From positions 2,418,001 to 2,482,000 of the forward strand of contig NZ_JAJNEL010000001.1 of NCBI RefSeq assembly GCF_029428675.1: a stretch of 64,000 nucleotides of DNA, read 5' to 3'. The DNA is from Streptomyces sp. JH14. GTDB taxonomy: Bacteria; Actinomycetota; Actinomycetes; Streptomycetales; Streptomycetaceae. This document shows positions 10,656 through 19,085 of this stretch, one piece after another. How positions within the stretch are numbered: position 1 is the stretch's first letter; the number at the start of each line of letters is the position of its first letter. A model generated the notes under the pieces. The model saw nothing but the letters and a program-made list of their open reading frames with translations, ran no database searches and was not told the DNA's origin. The position numbers were made by a program, and so were the translations under genes.

Positions 10656-11771
10656 ATGACTGGCATCACGACTCCCCTCCGCGTCGGACTCGTCGGCTAC
10701 GGCCTGGCGGGCTCCGTCTTCCACGCCCCGCTGATCGCCGCGACCGAGGGGCTCGTCCTCGACACGGTCGTCACGTCGAACGAGGAGCGGCGGGCGCAGG
10801 CCCGCGCCGAGTTCCCCGACGTCACCTTCGCCGCATCGCCGGACGAGCTCTGGGCCCGTGCGGACGGCCCCGACGCGCTCGACCTGATCGTGATCGCCTC
10901 CCCCAACAGGACCCACGTCCCGATCGCGACGGCCGCGCTCAAGGCCGGCCTGCCGGTCGTCGTGGACAAGCCGATCGCCGGCACGGCCGCCGAGGCGCGC
11001 GAGCTCGCCGCGTTGGCCGAGGAGCGCGGCCTGCTGCTCTCGGTGTTCCAGAACCGCCGCTGGGACAACGACTTCCTGACCCTCGCCCGGCTGATCGCGG
11101 ACGGCGAGCTCGGTGACGTGCAGCGCTTCGAGTCCCGTTTCGAGCGGTGGCGCCCGCAGCTGAAGGGCGGCTGGCGCGAGTCGGGCGACCCGCAGGAGAT
11201 CGGCGGGCTGCTGTACGACCTGGGCAGCCATGTCGTCGACCAGGCGCTCATGCTCTTCGGCCCGGCCGTGCAGGTGTACGCGGAGACCGACGCGCGTCGG
11301 CCCGGCTCCGCCACCGACGACGACACCTTCCTCGCGCTCACCCATGCGAACGGGGTCCGCTCGCATCTGTACGTCAGCGCCACGACCGCCCAGCTCGGCC
11401 CGCGATTCCGGGTGCTCGGCTCGAAGGCCGGTTATGTGAAGCACGGGCTGGACCCGCAGGAGGCCGCCCTGCGCGACGGTCTCCGCCCGTCCGCCGACGG
11501 CGGCTGGGGCGAGGAGCCCGAGGAGCTGTGGGGACGCATCGGTTCGGGCGAGTCGCCGCTGACGGGTGGCGGCGCCCCGGTCCGTACCCTGCCGGGTGAC
11601 TACCCCGCGTACTACGCGGCGGTCGCTGACGCGGTGCGCGGCAAGGGTGACAATCCGGTGACGGCCCTGCAGGCCGCCGCCGCCCTCGACGTCCTGGAGG
11701 CCGCCCGCCGCTCGGCCCGCGAAGGCGTCACCGTAACCCTGCCCACCGTTTCCGAGGAGCAGACCGCATGA
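10656..11771 (+). CDS. Gfo/Idh/MocA family NAD(P)-dependent oxidoreductase
   Basis: Cytoplasmic sugar or polyol dehydrogenase-like enzyme. The N-terminal Rossmann fold has GLVGYGLAGSVFHAPLI, and the DKPI sequence matches the EKP motif with its catalytic Lys. The C-terminal domain supplies the mixed sheet typical of the family. ATG at 10656 is preferred to the upstream GTG at 10647, which would add three residues before the conserved start. It is coupled to the UPF0303 gene by a 4-base overlap and controlled from a shared divergent promoter with the ROK regulator, suggesting a small carbohydrate-catabolic operon. Confidence 0.88.
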   Translation: MTGITTPLRVGLVGYGLAGSVFHAPLIAATEGLVLDTVVTSNEERRAQARAEFPDVTFAASPDELWARADGPDALDLIVIASPNRTHVPIATAALKAGLPVVVDKPIAGTAAEARELAALAEERGLLLSVFQNRRWDNDFLTLARLIADGELGDVQRFESRFERWRPQLKGGWRESGDPQEIGGLLYDLGSHVVDQALMLFGPAVQVYAETDARRPGSATDDDTFLALTHANGVRSHLYVSATTAQLGPRFRVLGSKAGYVKHGLDPQEAALRDGLRPSADGGWGEEPEELWGRIGSGESPLTGGGAPVRTLPGDYPAYYAAVADAVRGKGDNPVTALQAAAALDVLEAARRSAREGVTVTLPTVSEEQTA

Positions 11772-12244
11772 ACCCCACCGCTCCGACCATCTCCGAGCTC
11801 ATCGCCCAGGAGCGCCGGCTGACGCTGCCGCATTTCAGCTACGACGACGCGTACGCGCTCGGCGGCCTGCTCGTCTCCATGGCCCGGGAGCGGCACGCAC
11901 CGGTCGCGATCGACATCCGGCGCGGTGCCCAGCAGCTGTTCCATGCCGCGCTGCCCGGTTCCAGCGCGGACAACGACGCGTGGATCGACCGCAAGCGCAA
12001 GGTGGTCGAGCGGTACGGCGAGAGCTCGTACCTGGTCGGGACGCGGTTCCGGGCGAAGGGGACGACGTTCGATGACTCCTCGCGGCTGGACCCGGACACG
12101 TATGCCGCGCACGGCGGTTCGTTCCCGATCGCGGTCGAGGGCGCGGGCGTGATCGGCTCGGTCACGGTCTCGGGTCTGCCGCAGGCGGACGACCACGCAC
12201 TGGTCGTCGAGGCGCTGGAACGGTTCGCCACCTCGATCGTCTGA
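11768..12244 (+). CDS. UPF0303 / haem-degrading domain family protein
   Basis: 158-residue cytoplasmic protein of the DUF336-related (HbpS/GlcG-like) family. The conserved pattern is a helical N-terminus, LGGLLVSMARERHAPVAIDI, then the WIDRKRKVVERYG helix and a terminal GSVTVSGLPQADDHALV segment. Family members are often encoded beside oxidoreductases; a direct role in haem degradation is shown only for some. Its ATG overlaps the stop of the Gfo/Idh gene, so the two are co-translated. It may be an accessory factor for that enzyme, which is inference. Confidence 0.85.
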   Translation: MNPTAPTISELIAQERRLTLPHFSYDDAYALGGLLVSMARERHAPVAIDIRRGAQQLFHAALPGSSADNDAWIDRKRKVVERYGESSYLVGTRFRAKGTTFDDSSRLDPDTYAAHGGSFPIAVEGAGVIGSVTVSGLPQADDHALVVEALERFATSIV

Positions 12245-12253
12245 TGGCATGCA

Positions 12254-12293
12254 GGAGGGGTGGGGCGCTGCCGGTGCAGCACCCCACCCCTCC
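12254..12293. terminator. Strong hairpin between UPF0303 and FAH genes
   Basis: Arms GGAGGGGTGGGG and CCCCACCCCTCC, extended by GCTGC/GCAGC around a CGGT loop. It is followed on the plus strand by a short T-rich stretch (gatcttt). It separates two convergent genes and could terminate both. Confidence 0.8.
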
Positions 12294-12322
12294 GATCTTT
12301 GAGCAGAAGAGTGGCCGGGCGG

Positions 12323-13183
12323 CTACGCGTCCTTGAGCTCCTGCCGCTGCCGCCCCAGCCCCTCGATCTCGAGCTCGACGACGTCGCCCGCCTTCAGATA
12401 CGGCTTGGGCTCCGGCTGCCCCAGGGCCACCCCGGCCGGCGTGCCGGTGTTGATGACATCGCCCGGGTACAGCGTCATGAAGTGGCTGAGGTAGCGCACG
12501 ACCTCGCCCACCGAGAAGATCTGGTCGGCGGTCGTGCCGTCCTGCTTCAGCTCGCCGTTGACCCAGAGCCTCAGCGGCAGCGCCTGCGGGTCGGGCACCT
12601 CGTCGGCCGTCACCAGCCAGGGCCCCAGCGGGTTGAACGTCTCGCAGTTCTTGCCCTTGTCCCAGGTGCCGCCGCGCTCGATCTGGAACTCGCGCTCGGA
12701 GACGTCGTGCGCGACCGCGTACCCGGCGACGTGGCCGAGAGCCTCCTCGGCGGAGTCCAGGTAGCGGGCGGTGCGGCCGATGACGACGGCGAGCTCGACC
12801 TCCCAGTCGGTCTTACGGCTGCCGCGCGGCACCAGCACGGTGTCCTCGGGTCCGACGACGGTGTCCGGGGCCTTGAAGAAGAGGATCGGCTCGTCCGGTA
12901 TCGCCGCGCCGGTCTCGGTGGCGTGATCGTGGTAGTTCAGCCCGATGCACACGATCTTGCCGATCCGGGCGAGCGGCGGCCCGACCCGGAGCCCGGCGGC
13001 GTCGAGTACGGGCAGCTCGCCGGGCGCGGCCGCGGCGGCCCGTACGCGGGCCAGCGCGGGCTCCTCGGCGAGCAGGTCGCTGTCGATGTCGGTGACGACG
13101 CCCGACAGGTCACGCAGCGTGCCGTCCTGGTCCAGCAGCGCCGGTCGTTCCGCACCTGCCGTACCCACGCGAAGCAGCTTCAA
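12323..13183 (-). CDS. Fumarylacetoacetate hydrolase family protein
   Basis: Metal-dependent hydrolase/decarboxylase/isomerase of the FAH fold (286 residues). Recognisable pieces are IVCIGLNYHDHA, the metal-binding region DWEVELAVVIG, GYAVAHDVSERE and the terminal VINTGTPAGVALG. A TTG start at 13183 is chosen because GGGGAGA lies at good spacing upstream and the protein then begins KLLRVG, the usual family start; the longer frame adds low-complexity Arg-rich sequence. Substrates of this family are mostly 2-keto or acylpyruvate compounds in aromatic degradation; none is defined by the local context. Confidence 0.9.
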   Translation of the reverse strand: MKLLRVGTAGAERPALLDQDGTLRDLSGVVTDIDSDLLAEEPALARVRAAAAAPGELPVLDAAGLRVGPPLARIGKIVCIGLNYHDHATETGAAIPDEPILFFKAPDTVVGPEDTVLVPRGSRKTDWEVELAVVIGRTARYLDSAEEALGHVAGYAVAHDVSEREFQIERGGTWDKGKNCETFNPLGPWLVTADEVPDPQALPLRLWVNGELKQDGTTADQIFSVGEVVRYLSHFMTLYPGDVINTGTPAGVALGQPEPKPYLKAGDVVELEIEGLGRQRQELKDA

Positions 13184-13342
13184 CGGTCTGTCTCCCCTTG
13201 GTCGAGATCGGGCCCGTCGGATGGGTGGCGGCCATCGCAGGCTTGGCCGATCCTCCAAGACATCGGATCACTCCGCAAGACCCTGTTCACACACTGGACC
13301 GGCCCGCTCGCGGTGCCGATTGCGCGGCGGTGGCCCTGCCCC

Positions 13343-14113
13343 TTACGCCGCGGTGGCCATGGCGGCACCCGCGGCCGGCATGTCGCGGTAGAGAACGGTC
13401 CGCTCGACCGCGGTCCAGGTGGTGCTCGTGACGATGTAGAGCGCGGCGGCGAGCGGCACGTACGCGACCGAGACCAGCGTGAAGAAGGACATCAGCGGCA
13501 TCAGTTTCGTCATCGCGCCCATGCCCGGCACCGGCTGCCCGTCGGGCCCCGTGGCGGAAGGGGTGGGGGCGGCGGCGAGCTGACGCTTCGTACGCCGGTA
13601 GTTGAAAGTCGCGACGGCGGCGACGATCGCGAAGAGACCGAGATAGACGACGCCCTGCGCACCGAACAGCCCGCCGTGCGCGAGCGCGTTGTGCCAGCGC
13701 TCGCCGAGCGGGGCGCCGAAGAGCTCGTGGCTGAGCAGCGCGTTGGGGTCGCCGCCGATCTTCTGGCTGGAGAAGAGGTGGTAGAGCAGGAAGAAGGCGG
13801 GCATCTGGAGAAGGCTGGGCAGGCAGCCCGACAGCGGCGAGACCTTCTCCTCCTTGTGCAGTTCCATGAGCGCCTTCTGCATGCGCTCGGGGTTCTTGCC
13901 GTGCTTCTTGCGCAACTCGGCGATCTGCGGCTGGAGCCTGGTGCGGGCCTTCTGCCCGCGCGCCGCGGCCCGCGACAGCGGGTGCACGGCGAGCCGCACC
14001 AGCGCCGTGAAGAGGACGATCGCGGCAGCGGTGGCGGCGCCCTGGAAGAGCGGGTGGAGCAGATCGGCGAAGGCGCCGACCAGACTGGCGAAAGCGGACA
14101 TGAAGACGGACAT
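13343..14113 (-). CDS. yidC: YidC/Oxa1 family membrane protein insertase (second paralogue type)
   Basis: Inner-membrane insertase of 256 residues, shorter than the main Streptomyces YidC beside rnpA. Five hydrophobic segments fit the Oxa1 core. The cytoplasmic hairpin (RTRLQPQIAELRKKHGKNPERMQKALMEL, around 58-87) and the conserved positively charged groove Arg in the first core helix (LFTALVRLAVHPLSR) are visible. ATG at 14113 has GGAGGG 7 nt upstream. The small membrane protein upstream (14244-14576) is in the same direction and probably co-transcribed. Confidence 0.9.
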   Translation of the reverse strand: MSVFMSAFASLVGAFADLLHPLFQGAATAAAIVLFTALVRLAVHPLSRAAARGQKARTRLQPQIAELRKKHGKNPERMQKALMELHKEEKVSPLSGCLPSLLQMPAFFLLYHLFSSQKIGGDPNALLSHELFGAPLGERWHNALAHGGLFGAQGVVYLGLFAIVAAVATFNYRRTKRQLAAAPTPSATGPDGQPVPGMGAMTKLMPLMSFFTLVSVAYVPLAAALYIVTSTTWTAVERTVLYRDMPAAGAAMATAA

Positions 14114-14243
14114 GGATGAGCCCTCCGGGGGTCTCGTCGTGCCGGGGAAGAGAGTTCTGGCTCGGCATGACGGCCCGCGTGGGCGGGGTCCGCCGGGTAC
14201 GCGAATGCGCGCGTACCCGGGCAGGAGAAGGTGGGCGAAGTCC

Positions 14244-14576
14244 CTACGCGGCCGTCAGGAGGGCACGGCCGGGGGCTCGGGGCCGCCTGCGTCCCTTGGC
14301 GTCGGGGTCGCGCTGCGGCAGGAACGCGGTGCGTTTCTCGCGGTCGCGCATGGCGGTACGGACCCGGGTGCGGGGCACCGGGGCTGCGCAGCGGGCGCTG
14401 ATGACCGAGCAGGCGACGAGTGCGGAGCCGGCGGCAGCAGTGGCGGCGAGCGCGACCGCGGCGGAGAGGCTGCCGCCCTCGGCGAGGAGGACTTCGACGA
14501 GGAGGAAGAGCAGGAGTCCGACGGGGCGGGGCAGCTGGGTGATGCCATCGCGCAGACGGTTCATGCTGCTGCTCAT
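14244..14576 (-). CDS. Small membrane protein beside YidC (DUF6412-like)
   Basis: 110 residues: a short N-terminus, one or two hydrophobic helices (about residues 16-60), then a basic Arg-rich tail. The start at 14576 is chosen for its GGGGGAGG ribosome site; the longer in-frame start lacks one. Its position directly upstream of the YidC paralogue on the same strand suggests an operon. The DUF6412 assignment rests on remembered gene neighbourhood and size rather than on a motif. Function unknown. Confidence 0.6.
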   Translation of the reverse strand: MSSSMNRLRDGITQLPRPVGLLLFLLVEVLLAEGGSLSAAVALAATAAAGSALVACSVISARCAAPVPRTRVRTAMRDREKRTAFLPQRDPDAKGRRRPRAPGRALLTAA

Positions 14577-15063
14577 CGGCCCTCCCCCGCTCACATCTCG
14601 GTCGCTCGGTCTTCCGGGTGCGCGCATGCGGCCCTCCAGCCGTTATACACGATGCCATCGGGAGGGGGCCCGGCGTCGAACCGGCCCGGCCTCCGGCGGC
14701 CAGCGCCGATCGGCGCGGTGCGAGCAGGGCGCGGCCGACCGGATGGCCGGGGTCCGGGGCGGGCCCGTCGCCCGGCCGGATCTCGATGTTCCCGGGCGGT
14801 ACGGCCCGGGCGCGGACCGGGCCGTTGCCGTACCCCCGGCGCCGTACCGCACGCGGCATGGCGAAGAGCCGCACCGGGCGCGTGTCGCGGTGGTGCTCGC
14901 TGCCCCGCACGCCGAGGGGGCGGATGACCCGCCGAAGGGCCCTGCCGCTGTCGGCGAGGAGGCGTTCGTCACACGGCCGGGGCTGTTGTCGGCGGCACCG
15001 GGCCCGGACGCGGCGAAACGGTGCCGCTCCCGGTCGTGACGGCCCTGGTGGCGACGGTGGGCG
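14577..15063. other. 487-bp gene-free interval
   Basis: Region between the small membrane gene and the end of the solute symporter gene. Frames on both strands are Arg/Gly/Ala-rich shadows without start sites or recognisable segments. Nothing identifiable was seen; the stretch near 14576-14640 should hold the promoter for the yidC operon. Confidence 0.5.
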
Positions 15064-16644
15064 TCACCCTTCCACGGGACCGCCGCCCGCCTCGCGGGCA
15101 CCCGCCCCGACGAGCTCCGGATCCCCGGCCGCCTCCGTGCCTCGGGCCCTCCCCGCTTCGTACACCACGTCCGCTTCGTCGCGCGCGAGCACATCGCTGT
15201 CCGGGCGGTCGTCGTGCTCGCGCGGACCGGCGTACGTCACCGCGAGCGCGACGGCGAGGTTGGCGCCGAGCGCGACGATGCCCGCGTTCACGCCCCACAC
15301 CGGATCGTGCTCGGTAAACACGAACCCGCAGACCACCCCCACGCCCACGACCAGCCCGGCCATCGCGCCGAGCAGCGTCAGCCGTCGCCACATCAGCCCC
15401 AGAAGCACCATGGGAAGCAGCTGCGCCATTCCCTCGTACGAGATGAGAGAGAGCCGCACCAGTGTGTTCGGCGCGGTGTACGTCAGCACAAGCGCGATCG
15501 CACCCGCGACCACGACGACGGTCTGCGCGGCGCCCTTCTGCCGCTGCTGCCAGCGCGGCACGAGCGAGAGCACGCTCCGTCCCCACATGGTGCCGATGAC
15601 GAGCATGAAGACGGCCATGGGCACGATCGACGACAGCGCGGCCGCCACCCCGATGATGCCGACGGCCCAGGCGGGCAGCGAGTCCACGACGAGCCTGAAG
15701 AGCGCGAGGTTGGACTCGGCTCCGACGAGCCCCGGCACGACGAAGAGGGCGGCCATGCCGAGCAGCATCGGGACGAAGAGCAGCACGTTGTACGCCGGCA
15801 GCCACATCGCGTTGCGGCGCAGGACGTCGGCGTTCTTCGCACCGAGGTATCCGGCGACGGTGGTCGGGAAGATCACCACGGTGAGGGAGTTGAGGAACGA
15901 GGTGGTGATGAACCAGGCCTGCCCGAGCCCGCTGCCGCCGTGCCCGGGGAAGGTCAGCCACTCGCCCTTCTCGGTGACGAGCCGGTCGAGGAAGGGCCCG
16001 TACCCGTCGAAGTAGTGCAGGGGTACGTAGCAGGCGAGGAACCCGAGCGTGGCGATCACCAGCACGTCCTTGAGCACGGACACCCAGGCGCTGCCGCGCA
16101 GCCCGCTGACCACGACGAATCCGGTGGTGACGGCGAAGGCGACGAAGTAGGCCCAGTTCAGGCTGATGGCGCCGTACGAGATGGTGGAGACGACGACGCC
16201 CATGCCGGTGATCTGGAGCTGGATGTACGGCAGCAGGAACACGGTCGCGAGGACCGCGACGAGGGCGCCGAGCCAGGGACGCCCGAAGCGGTGCGCGACC
16301 ATGTCGGTGATCCCGACGAGCCCGTGCCGGCGCGCGTACGCCCAGAGCATCGGCCCGACCACGTACCCGACGGCGTAGCCGCAGGACATGTACGCCACCA
16401 CATAGAGCACGGGCGCCCCGTAGTTGTAGCCCCAGCCGGCAGCCCCGAGATAGCTGAAGCTGGTGTAGCCCTCACCGGCCATCAGCACCCAGATGAAGAC
16501 GGTCCCGAGACTGCGCCCGCCGACGGACCACTCGGCGAGCCCGCCACGGCCCTTGCCCCCGCGGCCTCGCACGGCCAGGAGCCCGAGTACGACGGTGGCC
16601 ACCATGAAGACCCCGAAGACGGAGGTCGCGACCGCGGCGTTCAC
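15064..16644 (-). CDS. Sodium:solute symporter (SSF) family transporter
   Basis: Integral membrane permease of 526 residues with about 13 hydrophobic helices. The sequence WVLMAGEGYTSFSYLGAAGWGYNYGAPVLY and later VGITDMVAHRFG are typical of SSF proteins. GTG at 16644 overlaps the stop of the preceding DUF3311 gene (GTGA), which fixes the start; a longer frame would run through the DUF3311 gene. DUF3311-SSF pairs recur in actinobacteria and probably form one transporter unit. Substrate (an organic acid, amino acid or sugar with Na+) cannot be determined. Confidence 0.9.
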   Translation of the reverse strand: MNAAVATSVFGVFMVATVVLGLLAVRGRGGKGRGGLAEWSVGGRSLGTVFIWVLMAGEGYTSFSYLGAAGWGYNYGAPVLYVVAYMSCGYAVGYVVGPMLWAYARRHGLVGITDMVAHRFGRPWLGALVAVLATVFLLPYIQLQITGMGVVVSTISYGAISLNWAYFVAFAVTTGFVVVSGLRGSAWVSVLKDVLVIATLGFLACYVPLHYFDGYGPFLDRLVTEKGEWLTFPGHGGSGLGQAWFITTSFLNSLTVVIFPTTVAGYLGAKNADVLRRNAMWLPAYNVLLFVPMLLGMAALFVVPGLVGAESNLALFRLVVDSLPAWAVGIIGVAAALSSIVPMAVFMLVIGTMWGRSVLSLVPRWQQRQKGAAQTVVVVAGAIALVLTYTAPNTLVRLSLISYEGMAQLLPMVLLGLMWRRLTLLGAMAGLVVGVGVVCGFVFTEHDPVWGVNAGIVALGANLAVALAVTYAGPREHDDRPDSDVLARDEADVVYEAGRARGTEAAGDPELVGAGAREAGGGPVEG

Positions 16645-16829
16645 CGGCGGTCCCCTCGCCGGGTCAGCCACACCGCGACGGGTGTCAGCAGGGTCGCCCC
16701 GAGCAGCCACACGAAGAGGAACGGCAGTCCGAGGACGACGGGACGGACCCGGTTCACGAACGGCAGCGCCCCCAGGTACAGCACGTAGGGAACCAGCAAC
16801 CACAACAACTGCGGACGTCGACTGAGCAC
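16641..16829 (-). CDS. DUF3311 small membrane protein
   Basis: 62 residues with two hydrophobic helices (about 8-25 and 31-55) and a basic C-terminus. It matches DUF3311, a two-helix protein encoded just upstream of SSF symporters, and its stop overlaps the symporter start by four bases. It probably acts as a small subunit or assembly partner, by analogy with two-gene SSF systems. That role is inference. Confidence 0.85.
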   Translation of the reverse strand: MLSRRPQLLWLLVPYVLYLGALPFVNRVRPVVLGLPFLFVWLLGATLLTPVAVWLTRRGDRR

Positions 16830-16854
16830 GTCGGAAGAGCTTAGTGACCCGCCA

Positions 16855-17619
16855 CTAGCGACCCCGCACCCCCGTCAGCCTCCCCCAGACGACCAGGCGG
16901 TACCGGGAGGTGAATTCGGGCGTGCACGTGGTCAGCGTCACATAGGAACCGGGCTCGCTGTACCCGACGGCGGGCTTCAGATTGCTGCGTGGCACGGCGG
17001 CGACGACCCCGCTGTCCCGGGCGGCGGTCTGCGCCAGCGTCTTGTCGACGACGTACGTGTAGACGTGCTCCCGGGTCTCGACGGTGATCCGGTCACCGCG
17101 CCGCAGCCGGTTGATGTAGCGGAACGGTTCGCCGTGGGTGTTGCGATGCCCGGCGAGCGCGAAGTTCCCGGTGGCGCCGGGCTGCGCGGTGCGCGGGTAG
17201 TGCCCGACGTACCCCTTGTCGAGGACACCGCTCTTGCTGATGCCCTGGGCGACGGGGGCGATGAGCCCGAGACGCGGGATGCGCAGGACGGCATAGGCCT
17301 GGTCCCAGCGGGGCGCGGCAGCCGCCGTCGCGGGCGCCGCACCCGCCCGCGAGCGCCCGCCCCCCTTCCCTTCGTCCGCATCCGCGTCCTCCTGCGCCGG
17401 GGCGGACGGAACAACCGGGTCCCCGCCCCACTCCTGCCCCCACTCCTGCTCCAGGGACTGCACGGTGTGCCGGGCATCGGCCCTGGCCTGCCGGTTGGTC
17501 CACCACAGCTGATGGACGACGAGGAGCAGCAGCACCACACCGAGCGTGACCACCGCCTCGGCGCCCGCCCAGAGCCCGCGCGCGGCGACGCGCCGCCCGC
17601 GCCGGCGGCGCTGCACCAT
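16855..17619 (-). CDS. Class E sortase
   Basis: Housekeeping-type sortase of high-GC actinobacteria that attaches LAxTG proteins to the cell wall. From the ATG at 17619 it has 254 residues: a basic N-terminus, a membrane helix (about 20-38), a disordered Glu/Ala linker, then the catalytic domain. H158 (AGHRNTHG), C232 (LTTCTP) and R239 (SRYRLV) form the triad, and TCTP is the class E signature. GTG at 17640 is an equally possible start. A clear LAETG protein is encoded at 8079-9281. The promoter region is shared with the divergent SEC-C gene. Confidence 0.92.
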   Translation of the reverse strand: MVQRRRRGRRVAARGLWAGAEAVVTLGVVLLLLVVHQLWWTNRQARADARHTVQSLEQEWGQEWGGDPVVPSAPAQEDADADEGKGGGRSRAGAAPATAAAAPRWDQAYAVLRIPRLGLIAPVAQGISKSGVLDKGYVGHYPRTAQPGATGNFALAGHRNTHGEPFRYINRLRRGDRITVETREHVYTYVVDKTLAQTAARDSGVVAAVPRSNLKPAVGYSEPGSYVTLTTCTPEFTSRYRLVVWGRLTGVRGR

Positions 17620-17727
17620 GACCGGTATCCGCTCGCTCACGGCCCGCACGATAAGGGCATGACCCGTAACTCTCCAGGGTCGGAACAACCCTCCGTGCAG
17701 CCGCCGTACAGCAGTACGGTGTGGTTC

Positions 17728-18726
17728 ATGCGCCCCGACACGCCTGCTGACCACATTGCCGAAGCCGAGCGCCTGCTGCGCACGGCGGCGCAGTACCCCG
17801 ACGACCGGGAACCGCTGCACCTGAGGGCCGCAGCCCACCTGGAACTCGCCGGCGAACGCGCCCGCGCCGCCACCCTCTACGACGAACTCCTCGCCACGAG
17901 CACCGCCGACCCGCACCTGATCAAGGCCCTTAAGGCCTCGAACCTCTGGGAGTACGGCCACGAGGCCGAGGCCCGCGCCATCATCGAAGGCATCCGCACG
18001 GCCGGCCCCCTCGAAGCGGGCCCCTGGCAGATCGCGGCCGAGACCCTGGAATCGCACGACGAGCTGGAGTCGGCCCACGACTACTTCACGACCGCGCTGA
18101 CTCTGCTCCTGACACCCGGCGAGGAAGTCCCGTACGCCACCCAGTCCCTGCTGACCGGCCGCCACCGCGTACGCCGCCTGCTGGGTGTCGAGCACGACGT
18201 CTGGGACGAACTGACCGACACGCTCCACACCTCCACGGTCCCGCTGGACGAGCTCCACGACCCGAAGCGGCTGTGGTCACTGGGCTCCTCCGACCCGGGC
18301 GAGCTCCAGGCCGAGATCACCCGCCTCCGCGCCGAACTGGGCACCTACCGCACCGCGCTCTCCCGCCCGTTCCCGGTGGCGGTCCTGCACTGGACGGAAC
18401 CGGAACTGAACGAGCTCACCGCCGCGTACCCCACCCTGAGCGCGGAGTACCCCTCCCACACCGACCACCTCGCCGACCTGGAAGCCGCCCTCCGCGACCT
18501 GCACTCCGCGGGCACCCCGAACCTGGGCATCGTCACGGGCACGGTCCCCTCGTACGAGGCCTTCGCCGCCTCGGAAGCCGCGTCCCCGTCCGACCCGAAC
18601 CTCCTCCCCCAGTACGCCACGACGCTCGCCGCCCGCGGGCGCGCGGTGCCGTGGCCGCCGGCCCGCAACGCGGCTTGCTGGTGCGGGTCGGGGCGGGCTT
18701 ATCGGGAGTGTCACGGGGTCGCGTAG
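17728..18726 (+). CDS. SEC-C motif protein with TPR-like helices
   Basis: About 332 residues. The first part is helical and repeat-like (AEAERLLRTAAQYPDD, LHLRAAAHLELAGERARA), suggesting tetratricopeptide pairs. The last residues are a SEC-C zinc motif, CWCGSGRAYRECH, as found at the end of SecA and in many unrelated bacterial proteins. No catalytic residues are visible, so it is probably an adaptor. Either the ATG at 17728 or the one at 17659 could be used; the first 23 residues of the longer form look like non-coding sequence. It is divergent from the class E sortase. Confidence 0.8.
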   Translation: MRPDTPADHIAEAERLLRTAAQYPDDREPLHLRAAAHLELAGERARAATLYDELLATSTADPHLIKALKASNLWEYGHEAEARAIIEGIRTAGPLEAGPWQIAAETLESHDELESAHDYFTTALTLLLTPGEEVPYATQSLLTGRHRVRRLLGVEHDVWDELTDTLHTSTVPLDELHDPKRLWSLGSSDPGELQAEITRLRAELGTYRTALSRPFPVAVLHWTEPELNELTAAYPTLSAEYPSHTDHLADLEAALRDLHSAGTPNLGIVTGTVPSYEAFAASEAASPSDPNLLPQYATTLAARGRAVPWPPARNAACWCGSGRAYRECHGVA

Positions 18727-18752
18727 CAACCCGGGAAGGCCACCACACCGTT

Positions 18753-18793
18753 GAAGGGCCCCTCCGAATCCTCCACCCGGATCGGGGCCCTTC
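18753..18793 (+). terminator. Hairpin after SEC-C gene
   Basis: Inverted repeat GAAGGGCCCC / GGGGCCCTTC, extended by CCGAATCC/CGGAT pairing, about 27 bp beyond the stop, ending in a pyrimidine-rich ttctcct. Confidence 0.75.
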
Positions 18794-19085
18794 TCCTGCG
18801 TCTGTAGCCGGCTTTCAGCACACGAAACAAGAAGCTGTGGGCAGGCCGTGCCGGAAGGTCCGGCCGCGCTCCGCGCCGCCGCTCACGGGGGTGCCGGAGA
18901 CGAGCCGCACACTGCGGCCGGTCCACGCGCCCGTGCTGCCGCCATGGCAGTGCTCCGGGGGCTGTGAAACGCTGAATTCATGGCATCGATGTCCGGCGTC
19001 TGCCCATCGACCTCGAACGGCTGAGCCCGGCTGCCTGTCGGGAGTCCCACGGATCCAGGCTCCCGTTCGGGAGAACGGAAAAGCC
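18794..19085. other. Upstream region of SBP56 gene
   Basis: With the terminator before it this makes a gene-free span of about 360 bp. It should contain the promoter of the selenium-binding protein gene. A slightly AT-richer window (about 18965-18990, gaaacgctgaattcatggca) is the likeliest promoter position. No further gene is visible. Confidence 0.4.

Noticed and set aside
12260..14119. 619-codon plus-strand frame opposite the FAH and YidC genes
   Set aside because: Spans two real minus-strand genes and their intergenic region; it contains no recognisable domain.
16645..16803. Longer start for the SSF symporter
   Set aside because: Would overlap the DUF3311 gene in another frame; the GTGA overlap at 16641-16644 is the natural start.
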